DNA of 64,000 bases, from contig NW_008709504.1 of assembly GCF_000327385.1 (NCBI RefSeq), forward strand, positions 1 through 64,000, read 5' to 3'. The notes beneath the pieces are model-generated. The model was not told where the DNA came from. It did no database searches and saw only the letters and a list, made by a program, of their open reading frames with translations. The DNA comes from Lottia gigantea (taxonomy: Eukaryota; Mollusca; Gastropoda; Lottiidae). Positions 38,001 through 43,615 of this stretch are shown piece after piece. Each line of letters opens with the position of its first letter. Position 1 is the first letter of the stretch. The position numbers and the translations under genes are program-made.

Positions 38001-39394
38001 ACATTGGTTTGTGCAATATAGATTTCATACTCTTTTAGTTTTATTATAATTGCAAGAACCACAGACCTTTGAAAATTTTGTCCCTGATGCACAAAAAGTT
38101 TTAAGAAAAACCTTTTACAATCCCTTTAAAACAAGCAGAAAGCCTTGGGTGATAATGATATGGTAATATATGTATGATAATCATAAATATAGATTGAAGA
38201 ACGGAAATAAACAATGTTTCTATATCTATACTATAACTCACAATAGAGTCCTTCTCAGTCAGTTTCATACAGGTTAATTAACTTTAAAGCTATCATGTCC
38301 AAACTAAAAAAGATTCGATAAACTTTAGTTAAAGCTATCATGTCTAAACTAAAACATTTTTCCTTATTTCGGAGAGTCTCTCAATGTATTTTTTTTCTTT
38401 TGGAAAAGGAAGAAAGCAAGCAGAACTGAGGTGGTCCTAGCTTTGACCTTCCCCCTTCTTATTCTTTTTCAGGGGGATAAAAACCTTGAAGCCCCCCTTG
38501 AGAGTTCTGTGGACCTACCCCCTTCCCCCTCCCCCCCCCCCGACTCCCCATCAATCAGTGATTCATACAAACGCCATGGCTGTACAGACAGCTGAAATTA
38601 ATATCCCTTATCGGTCATCTTTCCATCTTAAGACCTAGAATCTAATCCTGTGAAACTAGGTTGTGTTTTAATATGTGGTCGATTTAATCTGATTATAATC
38701 CGAGATAATCCGACTGATAAGAGACGGATCATCTCGGATTATATCTAATTTGTTGACATTAATATTTATTTATAACTTAAGTCAATAATGTTCAATTTAC
38801 AATTCAGATTTCAGACTGATGATAAAACAGTTTAAGAAGGAAGTAAGGTCATATTTAGTTTCAAGATTAAAGTAACCCAAGCAATTAAAAATAGAACAGT
38901 AGAGCAGGGCATATAACTCGTATATGAAAGCTTAGCACGGTCAAGTGGCTTAAGAGCTTTCGGTTCAGTATTGCTGATAACATTTACTAAAATATGAGAG
39001 CTTAAAAAAATCAAGTTTAATGGCACTGAAGCATTAAAAATTCCCTGGATATTAGTATCAGCGGTACCAATGTACCACGAGAGCTTAAAATATCTAAGCG
39101 CAAAACAGTTGAGTAGCTTTAGGGCTTCTAAAACATCTGTATCTCCTGGAGCTCTTGCGTCTTTTATACGCATCGCTAATAATATGAAAGCTTAAATCAT
39201 TAGAGAAGTATGAACATTCCTGCTGTTTGAGCAATACTCATTACATAGCAAAACATAAAAAGGCAAAAAGCTTAAAGCTTACCTGCTGAAAAGGTCGATG
39301 TTAAAGAAGACATATTCTCCATTGTCAAAATTTAACTCGTGAGCTTTAATCATGATATTTCTAACAGCGTCCGGCGAGGCACATAGAACTATCA
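4986..39394 (-). CDS. NPR1-like: Receptor guanylyl cyclase, natriuretic peptide receptor type (20 exons seen, 5' end missing)
   Basis: Single-pass receptor that converts GTP to cGMP when a peptide ligand binds outside the cell. Twenty minus-strand exons, all with GT-AG borders and matching phases, join to 844 codons plus a TGA stop. Numbering the first whole codon as 1: ectodomain 1-230, transmembrane helix about 231-251, pseudokinase about 300-575, hinge about 579-625, cyclase domain about 635-830. Diagnostic residues are metal-binding D654 (SDICGFT) and D698 (ETIGDAY), guanine-selecting E694 and C766, and N773/R777 of the NT(x)nR motif. The kinase catalytic Asp is replaced (HGNLKSTNC), as in all NPRs, while DFG is kept. 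The reading matches my memory of human NPR1 almost colinearly from its residue of about 285 to the C-terminus. The signal peptide and N-terminal ectodomain are not found. NPR1 versus NPR2 orthology cannot be decided from sequence alone. Confidence 0.96.
5373..5464 (-). CDS. NPR1-like: NPR exon 19: cyclase domain, C-terminal part
   Basis: Residues 784-814, [20 protein letters not shown] then [10 protein letters not shown], matching '[30 protein letters not shown]'. The donor, AAG|GTTGGT, is the weakest match to consensus in the gene. Confidence 0.96.
5678..5951 (-). CDS. NPR1-like: NPR exon 18: cyclase catalytic core
   Basis: Residues 693-783, the largest exon. [19 protein letters not shown] carries guanine-contacting E694 and metal-binding D698. 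[18 protein letters not shown] and [20 protein letters not shown] carry C766, N773 and R777. The Glu/Cys pair predicts guanylyl rather than adenylyl cyclase (Lys/Asp in the latter), so the enzyme should be active. Confidence 0.98.
5952..6561 (-). other. Intron between NPR exons 17 and 18
   Basis: AT-rich, no gene seen. It contains a perfect short hairpin at 6099-6115 (CTCGCCCATTGGGCGAG). Open frames here are chance. Confidence 0.6.
6562..6630 (-). CDS. NPR1-like: NPR exon 17: cyclase catalytic domain
   Basis: Twenty-three codons, residues 670-692, [20 protein letters not shown] and VYK, matching '[23 protein letters not shown]'. Donor ATAAG|GTAAAT, acceptor TTTCAG. Confidence 0.97.
6878..7001 (-). 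CDS. NPR1-like: NPR exon 16: start of cyclase catalytic domain
   Basis: Residues 628-669. [20 protein letters not shown], then [20 protein letters not shown] and Q. D654 of FSDI is the first metal-binding aspartate. The next position is Cys (SDICGFT), where the relatives I remember have Val (SDIVGFT). Confidence 0.97.
7276..7767. repeat. 39-bp tandem array
   Basis: About 12.5 nearly identical units containing CATCCCTGTCTTGTGAATAA followed by TGAGCCACGTTAGACCTAC, in the intron between exons 15 and 16. Variation is limited to a few positions (gaataa/gattaa, ccacg/ccatg/ctatg), which suggests recent expansion. Confidence 0.97.
7924..8073 (-). CDS. NPR1-like: NPR exon 15: dimerisation hinge (coiled coil)
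   Basis: Residues 578-627. [20 protein letters not shown] then [20 protein letters not shown] and YSMLP. This is the amphipathic signalling helix joining pseudokinase and cyclase ('[39 protein letters not shown]'), one of the most conserved stretches of the family. Confidence 0.98.
8125..8345. repeat. Tandem CCAAT fold-back repeats
   Basis: Two and a half copies of a unit of about 80 bp in which ATCTGATTGG and CCAATCAGAT face each other, so each unit can fold on itself. Intron between exons 14 and 15. Related single fold-backs occur at about 25925-25980 and 26075-26130. Confidence 0.8.
8393..8564 (-). CDS. NPR1-like: NPR exon 14: C-lobe of kinase homology domain
   Basis: Residues 521-577. 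[20 protein letters not shown], then [20 protein letters not shown] and LN. CWAEDPxERP is the conserved end of the NPR pseudokinase. Donor AATAA|GTAAGT. Confidence 0.96.
8565..9626 (-). other. Intron between NPR exons 13 and 14
   Basis: No gene seen. About 8620-8720 holds a decayed copy of the dispersed 'GTCAAC ... AGAGAGTTCACATAGCTA' repeat. About 9220-9290 holds a fragment related to the 59-bp satellite (TATGTGTATCAGGGACAC). Confidence 0.6.
9627..9782 (-). CDS. NPR1-like: NPR exon 13: kinase homology domain, APE region
   Basis: Residues 469-520. [12 protein letters not shown] (family '[12 protein letters not shown]'), [20 protein letters not shown] and LDLSPQ ('GLDLSPKEI'). Donor CACAAG|GTATGA, acceptor CCCCAG. 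Confidence 0.96.
9783..10222 (-). other. Intron between NPR exons 12 and 13
   Basis: About 9830-9960 holds a dispersed repeat (TTAATTAGTCTGTATTTACC ... GTCTGA) seen again at 12.5, 16.2 and 24.4 kb. The rest is AT-rich unique sequence. Confidence 0.55.
10223..10388 (-). CDS. NPR1-like: NPR exon 12: pseudokinase catalytic loop and DFG
   Basis: Residues 414-468. [20 protein letters not shown] is the catalytic-loop equivalent. The active-site Asp of true kinases (HRD) is Asn here (N428), so phosphotransfer is not expected, while DFG (446-448) is retained. This is the standard NPR pseudokinase arrangement, thought to be an ATP-sensing regulator of the cyclase. Confidence 0.96.
10389..10855 (-). 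other. Intron between NPR exons 11 and 12
   Basis: No gene or repeat family recognised. The reading frame open here on the minus strand is only the run-on of exon 11. Confidence 0.5.
10856..10927 (-). CDS. NPR1-like: NPR exon 11: kinase homology domain
   Basis: Residues 390-413, [20 protein letters not shown] then DIVR, matching '[24 protein letters not shown]'. Exactly 24 codons, phase 0 at both ends. Confidence 0.96.
11305..11872 (-). mobile_element. Decayed tRNA-SINE, split by an insertion of about 340 bp
   Basis: 11305-11432 and 11771-11872 match consecutive parts of the SINE at 30315-30683 (the 'GCATTAGCCT...GATTTCCAAC' half, then the 'CGAACGACTAGACGC...TCTTACCTG' half). About 340 bp of unrelated sequence lies between them, and the tRNA-like head is missing. 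Confidence 0.7.
14490..14815. repeat. Threefold direct duplication of about 125 bp
   Basis: Three diverged copies of a segment reading CTGAAGAG(C/T)T...AAAAAAAGAGCA(A/T)(A/G)A, each followed by TTTATTTATTGA. Intronic and non-coding. Confidence 0.75.
15518..15622 (-). CDS. NPR1-like: NPR exon 10: kinase homology domain, hinge strand
   Basis: Residues 355-389, [20 protein letters not shown] and [15 protein letters not shown]. These match '[35 protein letters not shown]' almost residue by residue, which gives one of the strongest family signatures in the window. Confidence 0.97.
16270..16457 (-). mobile_element. tRNA-SINE fragment
   Basis: Matches the centre of the intact SINE: AGTGTGCAATGAGGGAAAC, CATTAGCCTCCTCTTTTTC, GCCCCTCTTACCTGCATCAC. 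Both ends are lost. Confidence 0.8.
17105..17330. repeat. Tandem repeat of about 57 bp, 3-4 copies
   Basis: Units contain CTACAATGGCTTTAACCCAT followed by TATGCTGGGTATTTCCAAAA. GGGTATT and AATACCC face each other within each unit, giving hairpin potential. Confidence 0.85.
17630..17960. repeat. Dispersed 76-bp-family element
   Basis: Two degenerate 76-bp-type units (TTTCTACCAGCCAGTCCTTG, TTTTACAAGGATAAAACCTT), then the family tail with ACCTATTTACAGCTGGGTCG and GATGACATATTCAAGATCAC. The same tail follows units at 13.3, 22.2 and 36.9 kb. Confidence 0.75.
17967..18044 (-). CDS. NPR1-like: NPR exon 9: kinase homology domain, ATP-site lysine
   Basis: Residues 329-354. [20 protein letters not shown] corresponds to '[20 protein letters not shown]', so the VAIKK lysine of kinase subdomain II is kept. 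Donor AAAAGG|GTAGGT. Confidence 0.95.
18045..18606 (-). other. Intron between NPR exons 8 and 9
   Basis: About 18225-18420 holds degenerate copies related to the 59-bp satellite (GGTGTAAATCGATGCTATCA, CCTGATACACATACAATTTC). No gene seen. Confidence 0.6.
18607..18705 (-). CDS. NPR1-like: NPR exon 8: start of kinase homology domain
   Basis: Residues 296-328, [12 protein letters not shown] ... [13 protein letters not shown]. Serines in RNSYVS line up with phosphosites of the vertebrate receptors (GRGSNYGS). [11 protein letters not shown] matches 'QVFAKTAYYKG', the glycine-loop region of the pseudokinase. Canonical splice sites. Confidence 0.94.
18870..19045 (+). repeat. Dispersed repeat, forward copies
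   Basis: Two units with CTGATGAACATCGTGTATCT and AGCTCTAGTCAATT(A/T)AC. The reverse complement recurs at 20395-20740, and a lone copy lies at about 48465-48530. Confidence 0.75.
19335..19640. repeat. Tandem copies of the CTCTCTGAAAGG repeat
   Basis: About three units of 65-90 bp with TATGTGGACTCTCTGAAAGG, GAGTTGACAAAC and AATACC. The same family recurs, in either orientation, at 28.75-29.01, 29.99-30.11, 40.36 and 58.89-59.17 kb. Confidence 0.8.
20395..20740 (-). repeat. Dispersed repeat, inverted tandem copies
   Basis: Four units with GTTTCAGATATACAATCCTT and ATCAGGACAGCTA, inverted relative to 18870-19045 and about 1.4 kb away in the same intron. Related units form the 129-bp array at 59.5 kb. 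Confidence 0.8.
21165..22190 (+). repeat. 76-bp satellite array
   Basis: About 13-14 units with TTTTACAAGGATAACAACTT, GGTTCACAGAGAGCCTTTCT and ACCAGCTGGTCC, then CAACCTCTTGGTAATGA. Units fall into 'CTATACCCAACC' and 'CTTGACCAAACC' types. The array sits inside the intron between exons 7 and 8. Confidence 0.97.
22190..22345 (+). repeat. Tail of the 76-bp-family element
   Basis: The non-tandem tail (GTACCCATTTACAGCTGAGT, GAAGATGACTTA, CACCAGACTTTCACAAGCTG) that follows this family at every dispersed site. It marks the array as an expanded member of a dispersed element. Confidence 0.7.
22474..22600 (-). CDS. NPR1-like: NPR exon 7: juxtamembrane segment with two possible donors
   Basis: Residues 254-295. 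[20 protein letters not shown] matches 'LEKELASELWRVRWEDV', and [11 protein letters not shown] matches 'LRSAGSRLTLSGR', the start of the regulatory phosphosite cluster. I chose the distal donor (AATAGA|GTGAGT) because it keeps the family's GSRxxLx motif. A proximal donor (AGTAGG|GTAAGT, exon end 22489) has a better consensus, stays in frame and would drop VSLNR. Confidence 0.9.
22601..23768 (-). other. Intron between NPR exons 6 and 7
   Basis: AT-rich. A SINE fragment lies at its 5' side (23.56-23.75 kb). Otherwise nothing is recognised. Confidence 0.6.
23560..23750 (-). mobile_element. tRNA-SINE fragment with tRNA-like head
   Basis: Matches the tRNA-proximal half of the intact SINE: TTTTTCCATGTCA, CTGCATCATTGACTGGGGAA, then the decayed B-box region GGAATTAAACTC. 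Internally deleted after GGCAACC. Confidence 0.75.
23769..23853 (-). CDS. NPR1-like: NPR exon 6: transmembrane helix
   Basis: Residues 225-253. After PFPEY comes an uninterrupted hydrophobic run of about 21 residues ([20 protein letters not shown]) and then IYR, the cytoplasmic stop-transfer border also seen in human NPR1 (FFIYRKMQLE). Donor TACAG|GTAAGT, acceptor TTTCAG. Confidence 0.95.
24430..24835. repeat. 82-bp tandem array
   Basis: About five units with ATTTATAACCATCACTCTAA, CATGACTGGCAAAAAGCATC, TCAAACAGTA and CATCATCAGG(A/C)AACTTTAAAG. Confidence 0.93.
26768..26859. other. Poly-G runs flanking a 50-base assembly gap
   Basis: A run of more than 20 G ends at 26789. N fills 26794-26843, and a further G run follows from 26845. 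Sequencing probably failed in a G-homopolymer, so the real length is unknown. Confidence 0.95.
27090..27262 (-). mobile_element. tRNA-SINE fragment (3' half)
   Basis: Matches the SINE 3' half: ATCCTACTTTTCTACAC, ACACCATGCAGTATCCAAAG, TTAGCCTACTCTTGTCCGAT. Strongly diverged. Confidence 0.7.
27685..27865 (-). mobile_element. tRNA-SINE fragment (3' half)
   Basis: Begins AAATGAAATGGAGTTTTACC and continues through GCCATGCTGGGTGCAATGAG and CGGCATTAGCCTGCTCGTG. The tRNA-like head is missing. Confidence 0.8.
27923..28061 (-). CDS. NPR1-like: NPR exon 5: end of ectodomain with juxtamembrane cysteines
   Basis: Residues 179-224. [20 protein letters not shown] is followed by [18 protein letters not shown]. 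The two cysteines (C214, C221) match the conserved membrane-proximal pair ('PPPDIPKCGFDNEDPACN' in human NPR1). In relatives that region transmits ligand-induced rotation. Confidence 0.95.
28072..28165 (-). mobile_element. tRNA-SINE 3'-end fragment
   Basis: AAATGAAATGGAGTTTTACA is followed by TTCTACTGTTCTGC and CAGTGTGCAATGAGGAAAAC. Only the last 90 bp of the family are present. Confidence 0.7.
28745..29015 (-). repeat. Tandem copies of the CTCTCTGAAAGG repeat, inverted
   Basis: Four units with GTTTGTCAACTCA / GTTTGTCACCTTA and AGAGAGTTCACATAGCTAAT, spaced about 65-75 bp. They are inverted relative to the 19.3-kb block. Confidence 0.85.
30134..30225 (-). CDS. NPR1-like: NPR exon 4: ectodomain
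   Basis: Residues 149-178, [20 protein letters not shown] followed by [10 protein letters not shown]. This is the conserved 'GVTG..KID..GDRETDFSLWDMDPENG' strand of NPR ectodomains. Donor GAG|GTATGT. An intact SINE lies 90 bp upstream, inside the intron. Confidence 0.95.
30300..30698 (-). mobile_element. Intact tRNA-derived SINE with 15-bp target-site duplication
   Basis: Element 30315-30683 (369 bp) lies between perfect copies of AAAGATCAATGTCAA (30300-30314 and 30684-30698). Read on the minus strand it starts GGGAGCCGCTGTGGCTCAGT, an A-box-like tRNA head. It has a B box (GGTTCAATCCC) and ends in a CATTTCATTTCATT tail. It inserted into an older 76-bp-family repeat, whose sequence continues on the right (AGGTTTGGTCAAGGACTAAC). 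No coding capacity, so it depends on a LINE. Confidence 0.95.
30699..30770 (-). repeat. 76-bp-family fragment, inverted
   Basis: GAGGTTTGGTCAAGGACTAA and GGTAGAAAGGATCTTTGTGA are the reverse complement of the satellite unit at 21-22 kb. The SINE target site lies in this copy. Confidence 0.8.
32040..32563. repeat. Second 21-bp satellite, open in frames on both strands
   Basis: About 25 units of ATATTACTTGCCCCTCCAGA plus one base. It is unrelated to the left-edge satellite although the period is the same. The 7-codon period keeps one frame open on each strand (SNISGGA repeats on minus, LQIYYLP on plus). Intronic, with no start context or flanking gene structure. Confidence 0.96.
32955..34505 (+). 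repeat. 59-bp satellite array with higher-order structure
   Basis: About 25 units: ATACACATACAAAGACTAGA, AAATCAGAATGGTGTAAATA, GAAGCTATAAGTGTCTCTG. Two subtypes recur together: 'AATAGTGTGAATAG...GTGTACCCGATAC', usually followed by 'AATGGTGTAAATAG...GTGTCTCTGATAC'. A reversed half-unit (TATGTGTATCAGAGACACTT) sits at the left margin, 32960-32990. Confidence 0.97.
35165..35330 (+). repeat. 76-bp-family units
   Basis: Two units, ATATTTTACAAGGATAACAA and TTCTATCAGCTGGTCCTTGA, next to exon 3. Confidence 0.8.
35445..35580 (-). CDS. NPR1-like: NPR exon 3: ectodomain
   Basis: Residues 103-147. [20 protein letters not shown] and [12 protein letters not shown] match the family hallmarks 'ASFHDGLLLY' and '[12 protein letters not shown]'. 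Four N-glycosylation sequons (N122, N128, N133, N143) crowd into 22 residues. Both splice sites are canonical. Confidence 0.95.
35738..35933 (-). CDS. NPR1-like: NPR exon 2: ectodomain
   Basis: Residues 38-102, with the completed Ser at the junction ([12 protein letters not shown]). It contains [20 protein letters not shown] and two N-glycosylation sequons (N39-A-S, N95-F-T). In relatives this segment follows the VFFHLDIF strand and carries the phrase PDNPEYLEF, here PNSPEYRMF. Donor GAG|GTAACA, acceptor TTTCAG. Confidence 0.93.
36620..37015 (+). repeat. 76-bp-family element with tail
   Basis: Four degenerate units (AACAACTTAGGTTCAAGAGA, TACCAGCTGGTC) followed by the family tail (CTGTACCCATTTACAGCTGG, AAGTTGACTTATTC, TGCTGACTGAGACTAGAACC). 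Confidence 0.8.
37410..37745. repeat. Twofold duplication ending in a hAT-like terminus
   Basis: Two copies of about 120 bp (GAGACAATAAAAACCCACCT / GAGACAATAACAAACCCACC). The right side, GTTTGGCTCTGCCACTG, resembles the right end of the hAT-like MITE at 56325-56471. No matching left end was found. Confidence 0.65.
38695..38742. repeat. Perfect 12-bp hairpin
   Basis: ATAATCCGAGAT (38695-38706) and ATCTCGGATTAT (38731-38742) around a 24-base loop. Function unknown. Confidence 0.7.
39283..39394 (-). CDS. NPR1-like: NPR exon 1 of those seen: ectodomain core
   Basis: Encodes residues 1-36 plus two split codons, including [13 protein letters not shown] and [12 protein letters not shown]. These match the family segment VIYICSSPDAFRT ... 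EDYVFFHLDIF of the periplasmic-binding-like ectodomain. The acceptor is TTTCAG and the donor AGCAG|GTAAGC. The exon opens in phase 1 (its first two bases complete a codon), so at least one more coding exon must lie upstream. None was found with confidence to the right of here. Confidence 0.93.
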
Positions 39395-39434
39395 CTGAAA
39401 TTAGAAAAATAATACATTACTAATAACATATTAA

Positions 39435-39800
39435 CTAACATGACATTTTGCTGATGGTAATGTAAATTGTAGAAACGATGTGTACAATAAATTGATGATG
39501 ACCATGTAAATTGTAGAAACGTTTTGTAACGTTTAGCTGATGGCAATGTAAATTGTTGAAACATTGTGTGCAATAAAACCTTTAAGTAGTATACCATAAA
39601 AACTGATGACGACAATGTAAATTGTAGAAACGCTGTGTACAATAAATTGATGATGACCATGTAAATTGTAGAAACGTTTTGTAACGTTTAGCTGATGGCA
39701 ATGTAAATTGTTGAAACATTGTGGGCATAAAACCTTTGAGTAGTATACCATAAAAACTGATGACGACAATGTAAATTGTAGAAACGTTGAGTAAATAAAA
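39435..39800. repeat. 69-bp-family repeats, diverged block
   Basis: Seven TGTAAATTGT(A/T)GAAAC words, with a larger period of about 157 bp. The block starts 40 bp upstream of exon 1. The homogeneous form of this family is at 50.28-50.82 kb. Reading frames here encode TIYI/FLWYTT repeats only because of the tandem structure. Confidence 0.9.
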
Positions 39801-40805
39801 CTCATGAGGAAGTATATTTTTCATAAACGCTTAAGATATAATTTTTATTTGGCATTCTGTCTTTAATAGAAGTAACAAGGAAATCTAAGTGGTATACCTA
39901 CTTTAATGCATTATATACTAATGATATAATAATGCAAGTCAAACAATGATAATGTTTTTACCGGTAATAAACACAAATTATTTAAAGCATTATGTTTGGA
40001 TCAATATACAAAGCCCGTGGGGCCTCTAGCTCTACTATAGTTGCTCATTCATGGTGTGATTTTAATAGAATTTAAAAAACTACTCATTAAGTGAACGTAG
40101 AATTATGAAACTACTATTACTACATGATAATATAATGAGGGTTTGCCAGTGTTCTCGAAATGATCTTAACGCTACGATGTCCTACAGTCATAAATAGGAA
40201 CAGTCTACTTTGATTTTAGGTAGAATAAGTAGTAATTAACTGTATATAAACCATATGTATATCATGATCATATATACTTATTCCACCTCAAAATAATATG
40301 GACTGTTCGTGTTTATGTCTTGAAATCGCACCTGAATCTTCACAAATATCTTTGTTGCTACGTGAACTATCTGAAAGGGATGTCAAGCTGACAAAATCCA
40401 AATACCAAACGAATATCATTAACTGCCTTGATCCCCAAAAATTGATGACAAGCAGAAAGTCCAGTGGTAGTGTCCTATTAAGTCTTCAAGAGGGGTTAAA
40501 ATACCTTAGGCCTAACCCTCTTAAGATGCTTGTTACGCCAACTCATGGAAATTTACAATTTTGTGTTTTTATGGTCTGACAAAAAATGATTTTAATCATA
40601 CAAATTATTATCTTTGATGTAAAAGATTGACTATTGGAAAAACTGCACGAGTATAAAACTGACTTGGTTTTCACCAATTTAATGGTTTTCTTCACCAGCA
40701 TTAATAAAACAGCATAATAATATTTTCCTTTATAGCATTTTATAGTTTTTATATTCTATAATCGCAGACCGTTTGATTTGAATTTTAGTTGAGTAGCTTG
40801 GTAAG
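39801..40805. other. AT-rich DNA without a supported gene
   Basis: A small fragment near 40140-40190 resembles half of the CTGGTCAC fold-back (GTGTTCTCGAAATGATCTTA). A CTCTCTGAAAGG-family unit lies at about 40355-40420. The 93-codon plus-strand frame at 40298 overlaps that repeat and is not accepted. Confidence 0.5.
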
Positions 40806-41240
40806 CAACGTCCAACTCCAATAGCTAGCAGATTGTGACACGATAGCAATAAGCCGCCATAAAATACTGTACATCGAGCTAGCAGATTATGACAAGATAA
40901 CAGAGAGCCACCATTACATACTGTCCAACTACCTAGTAGATTGTGACACGATAGCAGTGATGCACCATTACAGAGTGGTCATCTAGCTAGCAAATTGTGA
41001 CACGATAGCAATAAGTCGCCATTACATACTGTATATCTAGCTAGCAGATTGTGACACGATAGTAGTAAGCCTCCATTACATACTGTTCAAGTACCTAGTA
41101 GATTGTGACACGATAGCATTGTGCCACCATTACATACTGTCCATCTAGCTAGCATAATGTGACACGATAGTAGTGATCCGCCATTACATACTGTTCAACT
41201 ACCTAGCAGATTGTGACACGATAGCAGTGTTCTACCATTG
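40806..41240. repeat. Tandem array of about 58 bp
   Basis: About eight diverged units with AGCTAGCAGATTGTGACACG, ATAGCA(G/A)T and GCCGCCATTACATACTGTCC. Confidence 0.93.
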
Positions 41241-43200
41241 ATCCCAAAAGTAATGTGTAATAACATACAACTGATTTGTGTTGTTAAAAGAAAACAGTAC
41301 AGGAACAGCAGCCTATGCTCACGGCAGATTTCTGTTGTCAGAATGTTTCCGATTGGTTTGTTTTAGTTAATTCTGGAGTTTCACCACTCAAAGTAAAAAT
41401 AGATCGACATCTGAAATACGATGGTCTTATCCTTCAAATGAAGTAATCGACAAACGCAAAAGTATTTTTAAATCTTGAATAGTCTACTTGTGTAAGTTGG
41501 TGTATGTTTATTTTGATTGTATACGAACACTTCACAGCAGATACAACTATGAATGGCTTTTACAAATCTTTACCAAGTTTGTTTATTTTCATTTTGACAA
41601 TAATTTTAAGATCTGATCTCAACTAGAAAACGTCTGTGAAGATTGAAAATAAACAAGTTTTTAAAACTTTAACTCTCGTCAATGATGTTTGTTTTAACTA
41701 ATTGCCGAATATAAGCAGGTTAAAGAATTAAAAGATAAATCATGCTGAAATCAGAACCTCTGATGAGCGATGCTTTAATTAATATTTTATGAAATGTATG
41801 TCGATGTCCATGCCCATTATGAGAGTTTGCAATAAAAATTCCCTCACGGGATTGTAGCTTATTCAAAAAAGCATCACTTAAATGACAAACTTGTTCATAG
41901 CAAACTAAAGCCCGTCAGTATGTAACAACCAGAAATATCCCACAGTTCCAGATCGTGTATTCCAATTTTTAAGTGAAGTATTTGTTCCATACTAGGCCTG
42001 TACATCTTGGGACTAAATCCCTCCCTTCTCGAAATCGACATTCTTAGATGTAATTTTTTAAACCATCCCATACTTTAAATTGCATTAAAATATTTCCCAT
42101 TCTTTTAACATCAATCACGTGACTTTTAAAGCCCGAGGTTAATTGAACATGGGAAATTTCGTCCAGAAAATGAAAATGAATTAACATGAGAATAAATTGA
42201 GGTGCTAAGAGGTCGAACCAATCATACAGAAGATGCAGAAATTTCATACTCTTTTACCGATTTCATTCCATTTTAATATGAGAAACTTTCCCTAAACGCG
42301 ATGAAAGACGCATGATAAGATTTCAGTCTTCTGAACTCCAAGACCAGCAGCAATCCATCATAAATAGCTTAGGAACAATAATGACATGTGTTAATTTTAT
42401 AATATTCCAGTGAGTATCGTGGTCAAAATGTCCCGCTTAACCTGCTGAAGAACTGACTTTCAACAATTCAAATCACTTCTGAAAATTCATTTAATTGTAG
42501 ACGAATGAGAAGTTATCAACTTAGACTGTGTTGGAGTACATGATGTTTCATCAGCTTCCTGCAACACCAAACCACATATTCTGTTGGAACAGATATAAGC
42601 TTGCTCACCAGACTTGATTGTTCGGAGGGGTAATGGTGTATGGTGTATACTTGTAGTAATGGAATTGGTCGATTTTCCCGTGTCTGAATGATGATCAAGA
42701 CAGTGTCATTAATCTACTCTCTTTCGATTTCCAACGTCGAGATCTTTAACATGAAAAGCCTGTATCACACGGGGCTCGGGTTTAATGTTCCCCCGAACGA
42801 CTAAACGTTTTTACAGTGGTATTATAAGGTATTGACAAATCACTTTTGGTTTCCATCTAAATTTCCTTTTTTTAGAAACTTGAAGTCTGTTGCCATACCA
42901 AATACTTTTTCTAAAAAACTTTAGAACTTTTATAATTCTGATCTATTTATAGATCTGCTATCTATATTGAGAATAAATTAGCCTAGTATTGCACCATGTA
43001 AATGCCATTAAGTTTTAACATTGAATATTCTTCAGATTCTACAGACGGATTTCATTCTTCACTGGTGCAGAAGATTTCTCTTTAAGTGAAAACACAGATT
43101 TTATCGTCAGAAACACCCTTGAGGTTTGTTACAACAAAAAAACTTTGAGTAAAATGTGTTTCAAGTCAAATTTTAACACGAGCATTTTTACACTGTCATG
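41241..43200. other. Stretch with few recognisable features
   Basis: No supported gene. 42595-42690 is a diverged copy of 47115-47215 (CCAGACTTGATTGTTC, AATGGTGTAT). A SINE fragment lies at 42.71-42.82 kb. Reading frames such as 42044-42247 (minus) show no family features. Confidence 0.5.
42712..42815 (-). mobile_element. tRNA-SINE central fragment
   Basis: CTCTCTTTCGATTTCCAACG, TCTTTAACATGAAAAGCCTG, CACACGGGGCTCGGGTTTAA. Both ends are lost. Confidence 0.75.
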
Positions 43201-43224
43201 GTCTGTTGTCAGAACTACAACCAT

Positions 43225-43615
43225 GCAGATCTCCCCAACCAAGCCACCAAGTCATCCCTCCACAAAACCACCAAGTCACAAAGCCACTCCTTCCTAAAAG
43301 CTACCAAGAAACATCTCCCTAATCAAGCCACCAACCCCCAAACCAAGTAAGCTGCGATCCCAAGCAAATCAATAGCACTAACCAAGCCACCCTCAAAACC
43401 AAAGCCTCCCCCAATAACCAAACTATCCCCGCCCCCTACCCAAGCAGACTCTTCCTCAACAAAGCTATCCCTACCTGACCGATCCACCAAGCCACCCTCG
43501 ACACCAAAGCCTATCCCAATAACCAAACTAACCCGCCCCCTAACCAAGCAGACTCTTTCTCAACCAAGCTATCCCTGCCTAACCGATCCACCAAGCCTCC
43601 AAGCTAGCAGCGCCT
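43225..43615. repeat. C-rich CCAAGCCACC array with a tandem duplication of about 120 bp
   Basis: Degenerate CCAAGCCACC/ACCAAGTCA words lead into two good copies (about 43375-43490 and 43490-43605) sharing CCCAATAACCAAACTA, AAGCAGACTCTT and GACCGATCCACCAAGCC. The minus-strand frame over it is low-complexity Gly/Val and not accepted as a gene. Confidence 0.88.

Larger units (their letters stand above)
35934..39282 (-). other. 3.3-kb intron between NPR exons 1 and 2
   Basis: No internal gene supported. It contains a twofold duplication with GTCCAAAACATG(C/A)AAACAGA (about 36.07-36.19 kb), 76-bp-family units (36.62-37.01 kb), a twofold duplication (37.42-37.68 kb), a hAT-like terminal end at 37.73-37.74 kb, a C-rich run (38.53 kb), a 12-bp hairpin (38.70-38.74 kb) and a diverged GAGAGCTTAAA-periodic region (38.84-39.20 kb). 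Confidence 0.65.

Noticed and set aside
38832-39173. 113-codon minus-strand frame just downstream of NPR exon 1
   Set aside because: Exons 1 and 2 join perfectly across it (FSS|KNASE). It lies in an intron region with loosely periodic AGCTTAAA words.
42044-42247. 67-codon minus-strand frame considered as the missing ectodomain exon
   Set aside because: No acceptor at its start, no donor in the required phase, and no resemblance to the ectodomain.
43323-43547. Gly/Val-rich minus-strand frame
   Set aside because: It is a translation of the C-rich CCAAGCCACC tandem array.
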